Of a stretch of DNA of 58,944 nt, positions 35,050 to 46,900 are shown one piece after another. Position 1 is the stretch's first letter; every line of letters starts with the position of its first letter. A program made the position numbers and the translations under genes. The DNA is from Hydnum rufescens UP504 (taxonomy: Eukaryota > Basidiomycota > Agaricomycetes > Cantharellales > Hydnaceae): contig MU129172.1 in assembly GCA_014904985.1 (NCBI GenBank), positions 9,858 through 68,801 on the forward strand, given 5' to 3'. Under the pieces are notes generated by a model. That model searched no databases, was not told where the DNA came from, and saw only the letters and a program-made list of their open reading frames with translations.

Positions 35050-36437
35050 TCAGTGCATCGACCAGTCCGGGAGGTCCGTCGGAGACTCCGTAAGGAACTG
35101 GGTGGTCCGGAACGGTATGGAGGCGAACTCCACGGCATTAATGCGTCTCGGGGCCTCCGGATGAGTCTGGTGGAATTCCTGAATGGCCTCCGGGCCGTTG
35201 TCCAGGTTGGCTTCGGGGACCCATTCATTGTCGGAAGCTGGGTACCCCTTCCACTTCACTAGGTACTGGAGTTTCCGGCGGAAATACCTGGAATTCTCGA
35301 TTCGCTCGACTTCGTACTCCTCTTCACCTCCTCGTAAGATTGGGGGTGGTGGGGGGTGAGCTGTGCGCTCTGCAATCGGGTCTGGTCAGAAGGGGCGGAG
35401 TTTGGATACATGGAACACTGGGTGGATACGCATGGAGGCAGGGAGTTTGAGATGGATGGCAGAGCGGGAGATGACTTTATCAACCTTATAGGGTCCAAGC
35501 CATTTGTCGGAGAGTTTTTTAGTGGGGCGGTCGGTGGAGATGTCGCATGCATCTAGCCAAACTTGGTCGCCAATTGTGTATTCCGAGCATCCGTGCAGTG
35601 GGCATCATAGAAGCGTGCCATGTCTTCTGCAGCCCTCTGTAAGGCGGCCTGGGCTTCGTCCATAGCCTTCCGCATCTGAGTGATGAAGTCTGAGGCGGCT
35701 TCAACCGTCCCAGCATGGACTGGTTCAGTGCCAAGGTGGGGGTCCTGTCTGGAGTCCAGCCGGAATGGGGTTTGGCATGTAGAGGAGTGCACACGGTTGT
35801 TATATGCGAATTCCGCAATAGGGAGCCATTCCGCCCAGTTGTTCTGCCAGTGGTTAACAAAGATCCGGAGGTATTGCTCAATTTCCTGATTGACATGCTC
35901 TGTCTGTCCATCTGTCTGGGGGTGGAATGCTGTCGAGAAATTCGTTTTAACACCAAGGAGTGAGTTCAGCTCCTTCATGAACTTGGAAGTGAAGGTGGAG
36001 CCTCGGTCGCTGATAATGGTTTCCGGAAGGCCATGATGTCTCCACACATTGTCTCGGAACAGACGGGCAACCCCGGCAGAATCGACTGTGGTGGTCGTGG
36101 GCATTGCATGGATTCGTTTGGATAATCGGTCGACGACAATCATCATGCTGTCAAATCCATGTGATTCCGGGAGTTCCATGATCATGTCCACAGATATGAC
36201 CTGCCATCGACGGTCCGGCACAGGGTTGGGGTGGAGTGTTCCAGACGGCTTGGAAGGGAAGGTTTTCATCCAGTTGCAAGTGTCACAGGTAGAGACATAG
36301 GTCGCAATGTATCGAGACATCCCCGGCCACCAGTAGTGGCGGGATACCAGCTCGTACATCTTCCACCATCTGGGATGACCCGTGGTCGGAGTATCATGGT
36401 GCTCGTGCATGAGGTCATGACGGAGTTTGGGGTCCAA
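35050..36437 (-). pseudogene. Gypsy integrase and chromodomain, frameshifted once or twice
   Basis: 36437-35553 is open. It has an HHCC zinc-binding region (HEHHDTPTTGH...CDTCNWMK) and core VDMIMELPES, IISDRGSTFTSKFMKEL and QTEHVNQEIEQYLR, giving the D, D, E residues needed for strand transfer. After a shift near 35555 the linker reads LRPF.PDPIAERTAHP. The chromodomain follows in the frame ending at 35050 (KWKGYPASDNEWVPEANLDN). Chromodomains direct insertion to marked chromatin in this clade. A TGA at 36456 separates it from RNase H. Confidence 0.9.
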
Positions 36438-36455
36438 CGGGACATATACACGGCC

Positions 36456-38909
36456 TCAGTAGAGAACCGTGGAGCCATGGAGTTCCCAATCCTTGAGGTG
36501 TGTCTTTGGTCCATCCCCATTCAGCTCCTTAACGATCTGGACCACTTTATCGTCGATCTCCATTGCCCTTTTAATCCGTGCCATCAGGCTCCGGCTGGGC
36601 CCTTCGACTGTGATGACCTCCGGGGAGTTGGTGGCCCGTGTCTGGAAGGCAGCCGGTTTCAGGAGCACCACGTCGGAATTGTCAGAGTCCCCACGTGGAT
36701 GGTCTGACCGGCATGAGAGGGCATCAGGCTTCCCGGACTGTGTCCCGGAACGGTGTTGGAGGGTGAAGTTGAACCGAGAGAGGAATATGCTCCACCGGGC
36801 TTGCCTCTGGTTCAACTTCTGGGCAGACCGGAAGTACTGGAGGTTCTGGTGGTCCGTCAGGATCTCGACCGAGTGAGGGGAACCTTCGAGGTAGTGTCTC
36901 CAAGCTTCCAAGGCCCAGATGATGGCTAAGAGTTCCTTGTCATAGATGTCGTAGTTTCTCTCGGCTCGGATAAGCTTTTTGACAAGAAGCCCACTGGGTG
37001 CCACTTCCCGTCATCTTGGAGTTGGGAGAGTACAGCTCCCGTTGCATACCCAGAGGCGTCCGCCTCCACTCGGAAGCGTCCGGACTCGGAGGGAAACACC
37101 AGGATCGGTGCGGAAGTGACGAGGGCTTTCAGTTTAAGGAAGGCGTTACATTCTGCATTCGGTCCACCGGAAGGGTGTGTCTTTCCAGGTGAGATCGTTT
37201 AGAGGTCTGGCAACCTTGGCGAAATCCTGAATGAATCGTCGGTAGAAGTTAATGAACCCTAAGAATGACTGTGTTTCTTTCAGGTTTTTGGGCTCCAGCC
37301 AGTCCGTTACGCCTCCGACTTTGACAGGGTCCATCTCCACATGGTCCGGCATGAATATCATCCCCAGGTATTCGATCCGATCTCGGAAGAACTCACACTT
37401 CTCCGGTTTCAGGAAGAGTTTGTTTTCCCTGGAGGGTCTGTAGGATGCCTCAGACGCCTCGGACGTACTCTTCTCGAGTCTTGGCAAAGCATAAGATGTC
37501 ATCCAGGTACACAATGCATACTCCGTTGTCGATCCACTCCCTGAGGACGTCATTGATCATGTTCTGGAACGTCCCGGGGAGTTGCAAAGTCCGAAGAACA
37601 TTACCAACGGTTCGAACAGTCCTCGGTTCGTCCGGAATGCTGCTTTCCATTCGTCTCCTTCTGCCATCCGGATGTTCTGGAATCCCCACCGGAGGTCAAG
37701 TTTCCCGAACACTTTGGCTCCACGGAGTCGATCGATTACGTCAGAGATCAGGGGTAAGGGGTACGCGTTCTTAACCGTGATGTCGTTGAGTTTCCGGTAG
37801 TCCTGGACTAGGCGGAACCCTGCATCCTTTTTCTTCACGAAGAACACTGGAGCGGCCATTGGAGACTTTGACGGACGGATTCGACCGGAAGCGAGATTCT
37901 CCTTCAGGAAGTCGTCGAGTTCTTTCTGTTCACCTGGGGACAGCGGGAACAGTTTGGCGGGAGGAGGTAGCTGAGTTCCTTCTTGGAACTCAATGTGGTG
38001 GTCCCATGGCTTCCGGGTGGGGAGTTGGTCAAAGGAGTCTTTGGAGAACACGTCTTGGAAGTCACGGAATTCCTCGGGTACGAGCTCCTCGAAGGTTTTG
38101 GCAGGTTCGTTTGCTTTCATCTTAGCAGCCTCTGCCAGCCTCTGAGAAGGGGTGGACGTTGCTCGGATGATTTCGGAGTGTTCGCTGTCGTCAGGGAAGT
38201 AGGCTGCAAAAATAGCATCCCCTTTTTCCAAGGTCAGGGTCTCATCATCGTCGTCCAGTGGTGCGGGCTCGTTCCGGGGTGTCTCCACGGCTTTCCGACC
38301 ATCTCTCTCTCGTCGGCGTTCCGTATTCCGTACTCTCCGGATCATTGCTCGGCAGTCAGACGGGCATCGGGTCAGCGTCAGCTTCCCTGTTGTCCAGTCG
38401 ATCTCCGGGTTGTGGTGGTGGAGCCAGGTGTGCCCTATGATCAATTTGGTTTTACCCAGTCCGATCACGGAGAACACCACCCGTTCGGAGTGGTCGTCAA
38501 TCCGGAGGATGACTTCTACTTCTTCGCGGACAGATCCCATCTCATTGAGCGTTCCATCGACGTTATAGACTGGGATGGGGCGGGCGAGCGACTGTACATC
38601 TAATCCGTTCTCCTTTGCAAAGGCCGGGTCCATGAACATCCCGGTTGCTCCGGAGTCCAGTAGAGCGGTTCCGGCACAGATGGCTCCAGTCCGGGGTGAT
38701 TGGATTTTCACCTTGACTTCCGTGGCTCGTCTAGGGTCTTCGGAAAGGAGGCGGATCGAGGGTGGAGGGCTATAAACAGGGTTGGTATAGGTGGATACGT
38801 TTTCAGAATCATCACTCTCATCATCGGAGAAAAACATGTCATTTCCGATTCCGTATGTACAGTTTTGGAGGGGGGTGAATCTGTTGGTCAGGCAGGACGC
38901 ATCCTTCAC
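36456..38909 (-). pseudogene. Gypsy protease, reverse transcriptase and RNase H, frameshifted
   Basis: 38909-37557 contains the aspartic protease (TALLDSGATGMFMDPAFAKE, IIGHTWLHHHNPEIDW) and the start of RT (PVFFVKKKDAGFRLVQDYRK, AYPLPLISDVIDRL, LDLRWGFQNIRM). A one-base change near 37575 moves the catalytic IVYLDDILCFAKT into another frame (to about 37450). A compensating change near 37440 returns it (FLKPEKCEFF, SFLGFINFYRRFI). Another shift lies before RNase H (37004-36456: NYDIYDKELLAIIWALEAWR, LTDHQNLQYF, HRSGTQSGKPDALS). Motifs are well preserved, so the damage is recent or partly sequencing error. Confidence 0.9.
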
Positions 38910-39243
38910 TGCTGACCGTTGGGAAAACCCTGCGGAGTGGATCCTGAGGGTTCCGGTGTGTCCTTTGCGGGTGGGAACAGCTTCCGTAGTTCCTCACGGA
39001 CAATTGCTCCGATGTCTTCCGTTGCCCGGACGAACTGTCGCGGCTTTCGTGGGTGCGGGCAGTCACGAGAGATGTGTCCCAGCTCCTGGCAGTTGTAACA
39101 GTCGTGCCTCTTGCTTCCGTGTGGAGTCTACATCCATGGGGGCAAACGAAGTTGATGAGGAATGTGTTGCCACAGGAGGCACTGGGGTTGGCCTGGGGGC
39201 AGGGGGTGTTGTCCGGGGCTTCTCCGTGGGTGTAGGAGTCGAT
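38910..39243 (-). pseudogene. Gypsy gag C-terminus, zinc knuckle
   Basis: In one minus frame the region 39110-38920 reads CYNCQELGHISRDCPHPRKP (CX2CX4HX4C), then REELRKLFPPAKDTPEPSG. In another frame the upstream part reads TPTPTEKPRTTPPAP...DVDSTRKQEAR, so a frameshift precedes the knuckle. The rest of gag is missing at the junction near 39243. Confidence 0.8.
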
Positions 39244-41972
39244 CCGTGGGAAAACATCCGAGTTCTGATGCCACGTAATATGTCACGGCACATAATCTTC
39301 TCCGTTCGAAGAACGCTTGTCTCCGCCGTGAAGAGGCTGCGCAGGTTGGAGGGAGGCACAGGAGGAAGTTGAGCCAGGCTGCCGGATGAGGAGCGGAAGA
39401 AGGAGAGGCGAAGCGGAAGGCGGTGAGGCGGTCGTAAGGACACGCTGCGGAGGCCGATAAGCGCTGCAGAGCCAAGCTTCCTGGAGGCAGACGGCTACGC
39501 GAGCTACTCGCAGGAGGGTCTGGAGGACTCGGCGGAACCAGCCGGTTCATCTGGGTCTGTGAAGTTCTGCTTACTTGGTGATAATGTCGTGCTCAGTCGG
39601 TACCATGGGGTTCGGCGTGGTTCGATGCAGCCGGCCGGCTTGTGTTCCCCGCAGACAAGCGGGGAGAGGGCGCGTGGGCCGGCGTGTGCTTCATGGCGAA
39701 GTTTGATGCACGGGGCTGGTGCGACGAAGGGCATGCCGGACCGAGGCGGCGATTCGATGGGTCGGGCCGGCTCGATGCTCCTGCAGTGGGACGTCCAGCT
39801 CCGCTGCGGTGAGCTCGCGATAAGAGCGTGGGCTTGCGCGACGAAACAGTTTGCGAAGCGTTGGAGGAAGCAGCGCGGCCACGGAGGAGAGGATGGCGGT
39901 CGTTGGGGTGGGGAGAATGCGAGACTCTCGCAGGCCAGGTCGCCCGGCACCTGGTCCCTGGGCCAGTGTTCGGTTCACTCGCTGCTGGGTCCAAGCCAGG
40001 AGTGGGGAGGGATCAGGGTCTGAGACGTCGAGCCGGGCTCGTGGGCGGTCGGTCGTGGTGGTCCGGAGGGGATCAGAGCACCCTCAGCCATTGACGAGGA
40101 GCCCACGAATATTAAACGGAGTGTGGTGAGAGTGGTAACGACGAATGTGATGGCCAGACGATGACATTGGACGCATCGGAGGGACGATAGATGACCGGAC
40201 GGAGATGAGGTATCCGAGCTGTTTTCTGCTTCCACTCCTCCTTTTTCTTTTCTTGCCTCCTTGTAGATACATTGTTTCCTTGAACTGTCAGATGCATCGA
40301 CCAGTCCGGAGCTCCGTCGGGACTCCGTAAGAACCTGGGTGGTCCGAACGTTATGATGCGAAACTCCACGGCCAATTTAATGTTTCCGGGCCTCCGGATG
40401 AGTCCGGTGGAATTCCTGAATGGCGGCCTCCGGGCCGTTGTCCAGTTTGCTTCGGGACCATTCATTGTCGGAGCCGGGTACCCTCATTCACTAGTACTGG
40501 AGTTCCGCGAAATACCTGGAATTCTCGATTCGCTCGACTTTTTACTCCTCTTCCAACCTCCTCGTAAGATGAGGGGTGGTGGTGGGGTGAGCTGTGCGCT
40601 CTGCAATCGGGTCTGTCAGAAGGGCGACGTTTTGGATACTTGAACACGGGTGGATACGCATGAGGCAGGAGTTTGAGGATGGATGGCAGAGCGGAGATGG
40701 ACTGTTATCCAACCTATAGGTCCAAGCCATTTGTCGGAGATTTTAGTGGGGACGGTTGTGGAGGATGTCCGCATGCATCTAGCCAAACTTGGTCGCCAGT
40801 GTATTCCATAGCATCCGTGCAGTGCATCAAGCAAGCTGCCATGTCTTCTTCAGCCCTTGTAAGCGGCCTGGGCTTCAGTCCATATCCTTCCGACATCTGA
40901 GTGATGAAGTCCGAGCGGCTTCAACCTCCCAGCACAGGACTGCGTTCGTTGCCCAAGCGGGGGTCCGTCTGGGAAGTCCAGCCGTAAGTGGGGTTTGGCT
41001 GTAGAGAGTGCCACGTTGTTATATGCGGAATTCCGCAATAGGGAGCCATTCCGCCAGTTGTTCTGCCAGTGTTAAGCAAAGATCCGTAGGATTGCTCAAT
41101 TTCCTGATTGGACATGCTCCTGCTGTCCATCTTGGGGGTGGAAGCTGTTTGAGAAATTCGTTTTAACAGCCAAGGAGGAGTCAGCTCCTTCATGAACTTG
41201 GAAGTGAAGGTGGCTCGGTCGAGGCTGAAATGGTTTCCGAAGGCCAGGATGCCTCCACACTGGTGTTCTTCGGAACAGACGGGCAACCCGGCAGAATTCA
41301 CTGTGGTGTCGTATTGCATGGACGTTGGATAATCGGTCGACGACGGAAATTCAATCAGCTGTCAGAATCAGTGATCCGGGGATTTCCTAGTGATCATGTC
41401 CACAGATAGACCTGCCTCGATGCGTCCGCACAGGAGTTGGTGAGTGTTCCAGACGCTTGGAAGGGAAGGTTTTCGTCCAGTTGCAGATGTCACAGGTAGA
41501 GACAGTAGGTCGCGTAACTGTAACTCGAGCGACTCCCGGCCACCAGTCAGTGGCGGATACCGCGTCGTACGTCTTCCAACCGTCTGGATACCGTGTCGAG
41601 TATCATGGTGCTCGCATGAGTCATGACGAGTTTGGGTCAATGGGACATATACACGCTCGTAGAGGAACCGTGGAGCATGGATTCCCAATCCTTGAGGGGC
41701 TTGGCCATCCCATTCAGCTCCTTAACGGATTTCTGGACCACTTTTATCGGTCGAGCTCCATTGCCTTTTAATCCGTGCCATCAAGGCTCCGGCTGGTCCT
41801 CGACGCGTGTGATGACCTCCGGAGTTGGTGGCCCGTGTCTGGAAGGCGCCGTTTCAGGGCAACCACGTCGGAGATGTCAGTGGAGTCCCATCGCACCGTG
41901 ATGCGTCCTGCCTGCAGGCGGTCCGCTGGATGGCCGCGGGGTGCGCGGGGCAATGAGAGGGCATCAGGCTTC
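39244..41972 (-). pseudogene. Second copy of the gypsy 3' half (34020-36733), full of single-base indels
   Basis: Aligns collinearly with 34020-36733: accessory gene (39295-40210), chromodomain linker, integrase and the end of RNase H. Substitutions are few but one-base insertions and deletions occur every 10-30 bases, so no long frame survives. CpG is retained, which argues against age. The pattern resembles uncorrected long-read sequence rather than evolutionary decay. The right end jumps at gcatcaggcttcc into LTR sequence. Confidence 0.85.
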
Positions 41973-42187
41973 CGTTACAGGGGGGCAGGCACAAGAAGGG
42001 GAGCGGGCAGGGGACGGGAAAGTGGAGGGGACAGGGACAGGGCCAGGGGTAAGTGTGTGAGAACCGGAAGTAAAGGAAACGAGGAAATGAAGGGGAAATG
42101 AAACGGAGGTGGGGACAAACTGGAAACAAACTGGAACAAATCCAGAAACAAATCCGGAATTAACCGGGAAACGGACGAACTCTGACA
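41973..42187 (-). repeat. Partial gypsy LTR
   Basis: Matches 33782-33996 (gttacaggggggcaggcacaag to ctctgaca). Only the first 215 bases of the LTR in element orientation are present. It is joined directly to RNase H sequence, so the join is a deletion or an assembly chimera. Confidence 0.85.
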
Positions 42188-42249
42188 ACGGGCCAGTTTT
42201 GTGTTTGTTTGTCTCTGTGGCGGAGCTGGAGGAGGTGATAGAAGGTGTG

Positions 42250-42424
42250 GCGGTAGACAGCATGATGGTAGATGGCACGATGGTAGACAGCATGATGGTA
42301 GATGGCGCAATGGTAGACAGCATGATGGTAGACGGCGCAATGGTAGACAGCACAATGGTAGATGGCATGACAGTAGATGGCACAACAGTAGACAGCACAA
42401 TGGTAGATGGCACAATGGTAGGCA
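42250..42424. repeat. 15-bp minisatellite atggtaga(c/t)(a/g)gc
   Basis: About 11 units of 15 bp alternating atggtagacagcatg and atggtagatggcacg. It reads open in several frames on both strands, which explains long frames here; none looks like a gene. Confidence 0.85.
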
Positions 42425-43519
42425 AGGAAGCAGTAGATGAGGCAGGGATGGTATACCACCATTGGGGTGTCTCCTTGTACTGCAGAATGGAAGGAAGACA
42501 AAGAGGTGGGGACACAATGGGCTTCATTTTATTCAAAGTCGAGTGAAAGTGTTCACGATAATCGCCTGGCAGGGTGGTAACAGGAGACAAGCCTCTGCAG
42601 ATTACAACTGATAACTTGCAGAAACCTATCCTTAGCAAGAGTCAGTGATTAGTGGACATACCTGTGGACTGAACCACACACCTTCTGTTTTGGCATGCTG
42701 GTCAGTCTCAAAACTACAAGGGAGGATCTGAATGATGTGGGTGCAGTTCTCTAGATCAACACCATCAATCATGATATCATTGATATTATAACATCCAATC
42801 ATTGGGGATGCATTGCAGAGAGTCTGCAGTAGGTAGAGCTGCGACTTTTGAGGGATCTCAAATCAAGCATGAATAAAGCCTGAGAATGAATAAACCTACC
42901 CGGGGATGCCACCAGATGCAATAAATGCACATTTCAAGGCAACGACAGAAGGCAATGAGATGAGCTAACCCATACAGCCAGAGAAGACTGAGAGATTGGT
43001 TCCATGAGCACGCATGAAAGTTTTCGGAAATACCAGGTATTCTGTCGATGAAGACATATTGCTTCCTGGAGAAAAATGAGAATGAGAGGATGGGTGACTT
43101 GATGAGAAGTACCTGGTCACATTGGAGGACATGATTGGCCAAGGCTAACACTTGGCGACCACGTCCCCGCTATGAAAGATGCAACAAGGCATCTAAAAAT
43201 AGAGGATATCAGTGAACAAGGTACTTAGAAGGCAAAGGTATGGAGGGCTATGAACAGGTAATTCTTGTAGGGAGTGTCAAATTTTTGACAGTGGGAATTT
43301 CTGAACGCTGCTCCACGTCAGCAGAGACTTGCATTGCGGCTTTGCCTGTGTTTGTGTGCCTTCTCAACAGACTTCTTTCTCAGCATCTGAAAATTCACCT
43401 GCTGCAGAGACGTACATCTAGGTTTGTGACGATTTCAGACTGTTATTTTAACTACTCATCTCTCGCCCTAAAGAAACACTGCCTACTGAGATCTGTTCAT
43501 TAAAATCTCTTTTCATCCC
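42425..43519. other. Unresolved interval; possible minus-strand exons
   Basis: A minus frame at 43151-42858 reads LALANHVLQCDQ and, after an intron-like GTACTTCTC...CTCCAG, KQYVFIDRIPGISENFHAC. I do not recognise it. gctggtcagtct at 42697 resembles the KDZ-side terminal motif but is weak. Nothing else was found. Confidence 0.3.
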
Positions 43520-43915
43520 ACAGTGATGAAGGACATGCTTGGCAGCTGAGTCTGTGTTGTGCACCTTCTAGACCTGTTTATCACGCCCTCTTTTCAACGC
43601 ACGGTGGTGAAGGACATGCTCAACAGCTGAGTCTGTGTTGTGCACCTTCTAGACCTGTTTACACACCCTCTTTTCAACACAAGGTGGTGAAGGACATACT
43701 CAATGTCCAAGTCTGTGTTGTGTGCCTTCTAGACCTGTTCATCACACCCTCTTTTCAATGCACAGTGGTGAAGGACGTGCTCAACAGCCGAGTCTGTGTT
43801 GTGCACCTTCTAGACCTGTTCATCACGCCCTCTTTTCAATGCATGGTGGCGGAGGATGTGTCTAGCAGCTGAGTCTGTGTTGTACGCCTTCCAGACGTGT
43901 TCCTTTGTCACTAAA
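43520..43915. repeat. Five 80-bp tandem repeats upstream of the second KDZ gene
   Basis: cagtg(a/g)tgaaggac recurs at 43521, 43601, 43681, 43761 and 43841. Each unit has gtctgtgttgtgcaccttctag and catcac(g/a)ccctcttttcaa. The array ends 40 bp before the KDZ start codon and would lie in its promoter. Confidence 0.9.
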
Positions 43916-43953
43916 CTCGGTACTCCTATAATCACCAAATCCCTTGCAGCACA

Positions 43954-46900
43954 ATGAACACAACCATGAAGCAATTGATTTGCAAACAAAGCTCTACTTC
44001 ATTGCCATCATCCTCACAGCTCTCTGTCAATCCCTCTGTATCCATGGCACCAACTACTCATCCCAGGTGCCCTCATTCCAAATTCCCGAATGCCAAAGTT
44101 GTGGGTGAAGCACCCAGTGGGGTGATCACCAGTCTCTCAAGCAGGAAGCAGTCCACCACCAAACCATCTACTCGGTCAACATATATTGAATCATATCCTC
44201 TAAATCTTGACTTTGAGCCAGACATGGCCCTGGCCCCCATCCATCTTGAGCCAGACAAGCTCTCCCATCATGCACGACAGAAGCATGCACAGGCTCACTG
44301 GTGGGGTAATGATGTCCTCCCATCTCTCATTTGTCCGTTTATGAGTTTCCAAAGAGAGTGGAATGCTGGGGCCCAGGTTGATTCGACAACTGATCACTGT
44401 CTGTGTCCAGAACATCATCACTTGCTGAAATTGGTTTGTGTCCATATGGAGTATCTGGAGGATAATGAGTTGGTTATTTGCTCTTGTCGCCCTGCGGGAA
44501 TCCAGCTTGTTCATTGGGGGTTCTTCCCTTGCTCTCCATTAGCTCCAACTTTGGCTGTGAGCTTGGATATGCTCGAGTTTGTGTCGGATCTGTTTGTAAA
44601 TATGGCACCTAATGAACAAGCATGGGCAGCAGCCCTTACAAAATATCTCAAGGCTCGCGGGCATGAATTTGCCACTGGGGATTCCCTTCATTGACGATTT
44701 GCCAATGCTCTTGCTCATTACCAAGTTCTTGTTCGACTGGTGAAGGCAGAAATGACCAAAATTACCAACTTCTTCTGTGAATCATTGAACTCCACTGTTC
44801 CCATGGTCCCAGGATGTTCCTCCCCTCTTGTGCCTCTGCTTGATGAAAGAACCCTGGTCCTGGCTCGAGTATATGCAAATGCCCATAATTCCACTGGACC
44901 TACTAAAGTTGATGGTGCCCAGAGTGTCCAAGCCCATATTTGCAATCTCGCTGTGCTCTTTGTTTTGGAGGGAGGCATGCAACCGATCTCCAAGCCAGTG
45001 TCATCATCTGCATAGATGCAAATTTTCAACTCAAACACAATCATGACAAGGACAGAAGGAAAGGTTTTGAGGGTCAGATGGGCAGCAGGGATCCGGAGAT
45101 ATACTCTCCAAGGACAGTGGAGCTCCCGCAGGCAGAGCTTGATGCAATGGCTGCTAGGATCAATGAGATCCGACTGACAAGGAGGGCCACAGCTGGAGCA
45201 GGCAGGAAGAGAAAGGCCGATGAGCTGGTAGAGGATGACAGAGGTGAACCAGGTGATGATGATGCTGTTGAACCGGGAATGAATGTACCAAATTCTGTTC
45301 TTGATATCTGTGGTGACTCGTTCATTGTGGCAGACAGTGATCGCATTAAGGCCTCTACTCAATGCTTTGATGACACTGGGCTGATGGCTATGCTTTGTCG
45401 GCATGATATTCCAATCTACATTGCCAATATGTGTACTGTGGGTGAGAAGCAGTTCTATGCCTTTGCCCTCATCTCCACCCTCCTCAGGGATCTACCTAGT
45501 GATTGGACAGTTGGACTGCTGTATGACATAGCCTGTCAAATCCATTGTAGTCTCCTCAAGTGGAACATCATGCCTGAATGGACAGGACACTGTAAGCAGG
45601 AGAAAACTGGAGAATCTCTGCTACAGTCCGCGATATGGAATCGAGAACGAAGAATGGGGGCCACCAAAATAATTCGAATATTCAGGTCCAGATGGAGGAA
45701 GGTCTTTGGGATGGAAGATAATCTGCTGTAAGCAGTAGTTGCCCAAGCAGATGAATAAAGGGGAAATGTGCCACAAATACCACACTCTAAGGTCCTAATA
45801 TTGTGGCCCTAGACAAAGTGCAGTAGGAACAGTGTCCTCAGATGGAATTCGCCCAGGGATCCAGCAGCAATACTTCAGTGCTTCAAACTGGGGAGGGGGA
45901 AGACAATGGAATTTTCAACACAATTCGCTTAATATACAACCCAGCTATGAGATCAAATATCCGACGAAAGTAGGGGGATAGGGGAAATATGTAGAAAAAG
46001 GAATCAAGTCAAAAGCTTCAAAACTGACAGAGATATTCAATTTACAAGTCTGGGGATAGGATAGAGCATAAAATGACTATTTCTCCTTCCCTTTTGGACA
46101 GATTCCCTTGGGGAATGGTGGAATAAGTCGTCCTGAACATCCTATCCTTCAGATATAAGGCTACCGGACAATATTTGATATTTGAAAATTGGAAGGGGGA
46201 ATGATGTTCTCCTGAGACAAGGGGGAAATTCGTATGTAGAACACTGAGTTCTCCTTCGTTCGCGACGCCCTTTATACCGTTGGATGGGAATTTTTAATAC
46301 CTTTCTAGGCGCGGTTGTTTCATGCAAATCCGATCAAAACTGACGGAGAAATTCGAAAAATACACCTTCTAATTATGAATGAGCAGGTGAAATCGTTCCA
46401 GAAGCCTCAGATCTAATCCGATGAACACGTAATCAGTATCATTCGATAGGTATTGATCACAGCTTTCAGGGAGCTATATTTACGAGTCGATCTAATACGA
46501 ACTGACTTCGAAAAGCAGAAAATACTCCTTAAGAGCATGGATTCCATAGTAAAATCGTTCTAGAACATGCAATTGTAATCGGATCAACTCGTTATTGGTA
46601 TCGTTGGATAGGTGTGAATCATATCTTTCCGGAAGCTACTTTTTTGAGCCGATCCGATCAAAACTGATGGAGACATTTGACGAATACTCCTTAAGAGTGC
46701 CGCATTTGCCCCTATTTGATTATGTAAATGTATCCGCGAGTAGGAATGAAGGCCCGGGTGTGTAATCCATCATATTACATAATCACCATTCATTAGGGTC
46801 GCCCTTAAGGCAACAAGATCCATATGAGCAGATTGAAGGAGAATTCAAGATGATATACAGAAGGGCAAGTTGAATTGCCAGGTCCACCATATCATGGCTT

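Larger units (their letters stand above)
33450..39243 (-). mobile_element. Chromodomain Ty3/gypsy retrotransposon, 5' end lost
   Basis: Reading leftwards: gag zinc knuckle, protease, RT, RNase H, integrase, chromodomain, purine tract and 3' LTR (33450-33996, complement). The purine tract reads aagaggggggtaa on the minus strand. The 5' LTR and most of gag are missing: at about 39243 the sequence changes to a second copy of the region 34020 onwards. CpG content is high, so the insertion is young compared with its neighbours. A plus-strand gene lies between the chromodomain and the LTR. Confidence 0.92.

Noticed and set aside
41964..42638. Minus-strand 224-codon frame and overlapping plus-strand frames
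   Set aside because: They span a partial LTR and a 15-bp minisatellite; the composition is the repeat read as protein.
42858..43151. Recognisable transposon protein
   Set aside because: Only about 35 coding-like residues on each side of a possible intron; no family could be assigned.
45589..45600. CACTA-type transposon end (CACTGTAAG at copy 2)
   Set aside because: Copy 1 has GTGGTGTAAG at the same edge, so CAC belongs to the target duplication and not to the element.
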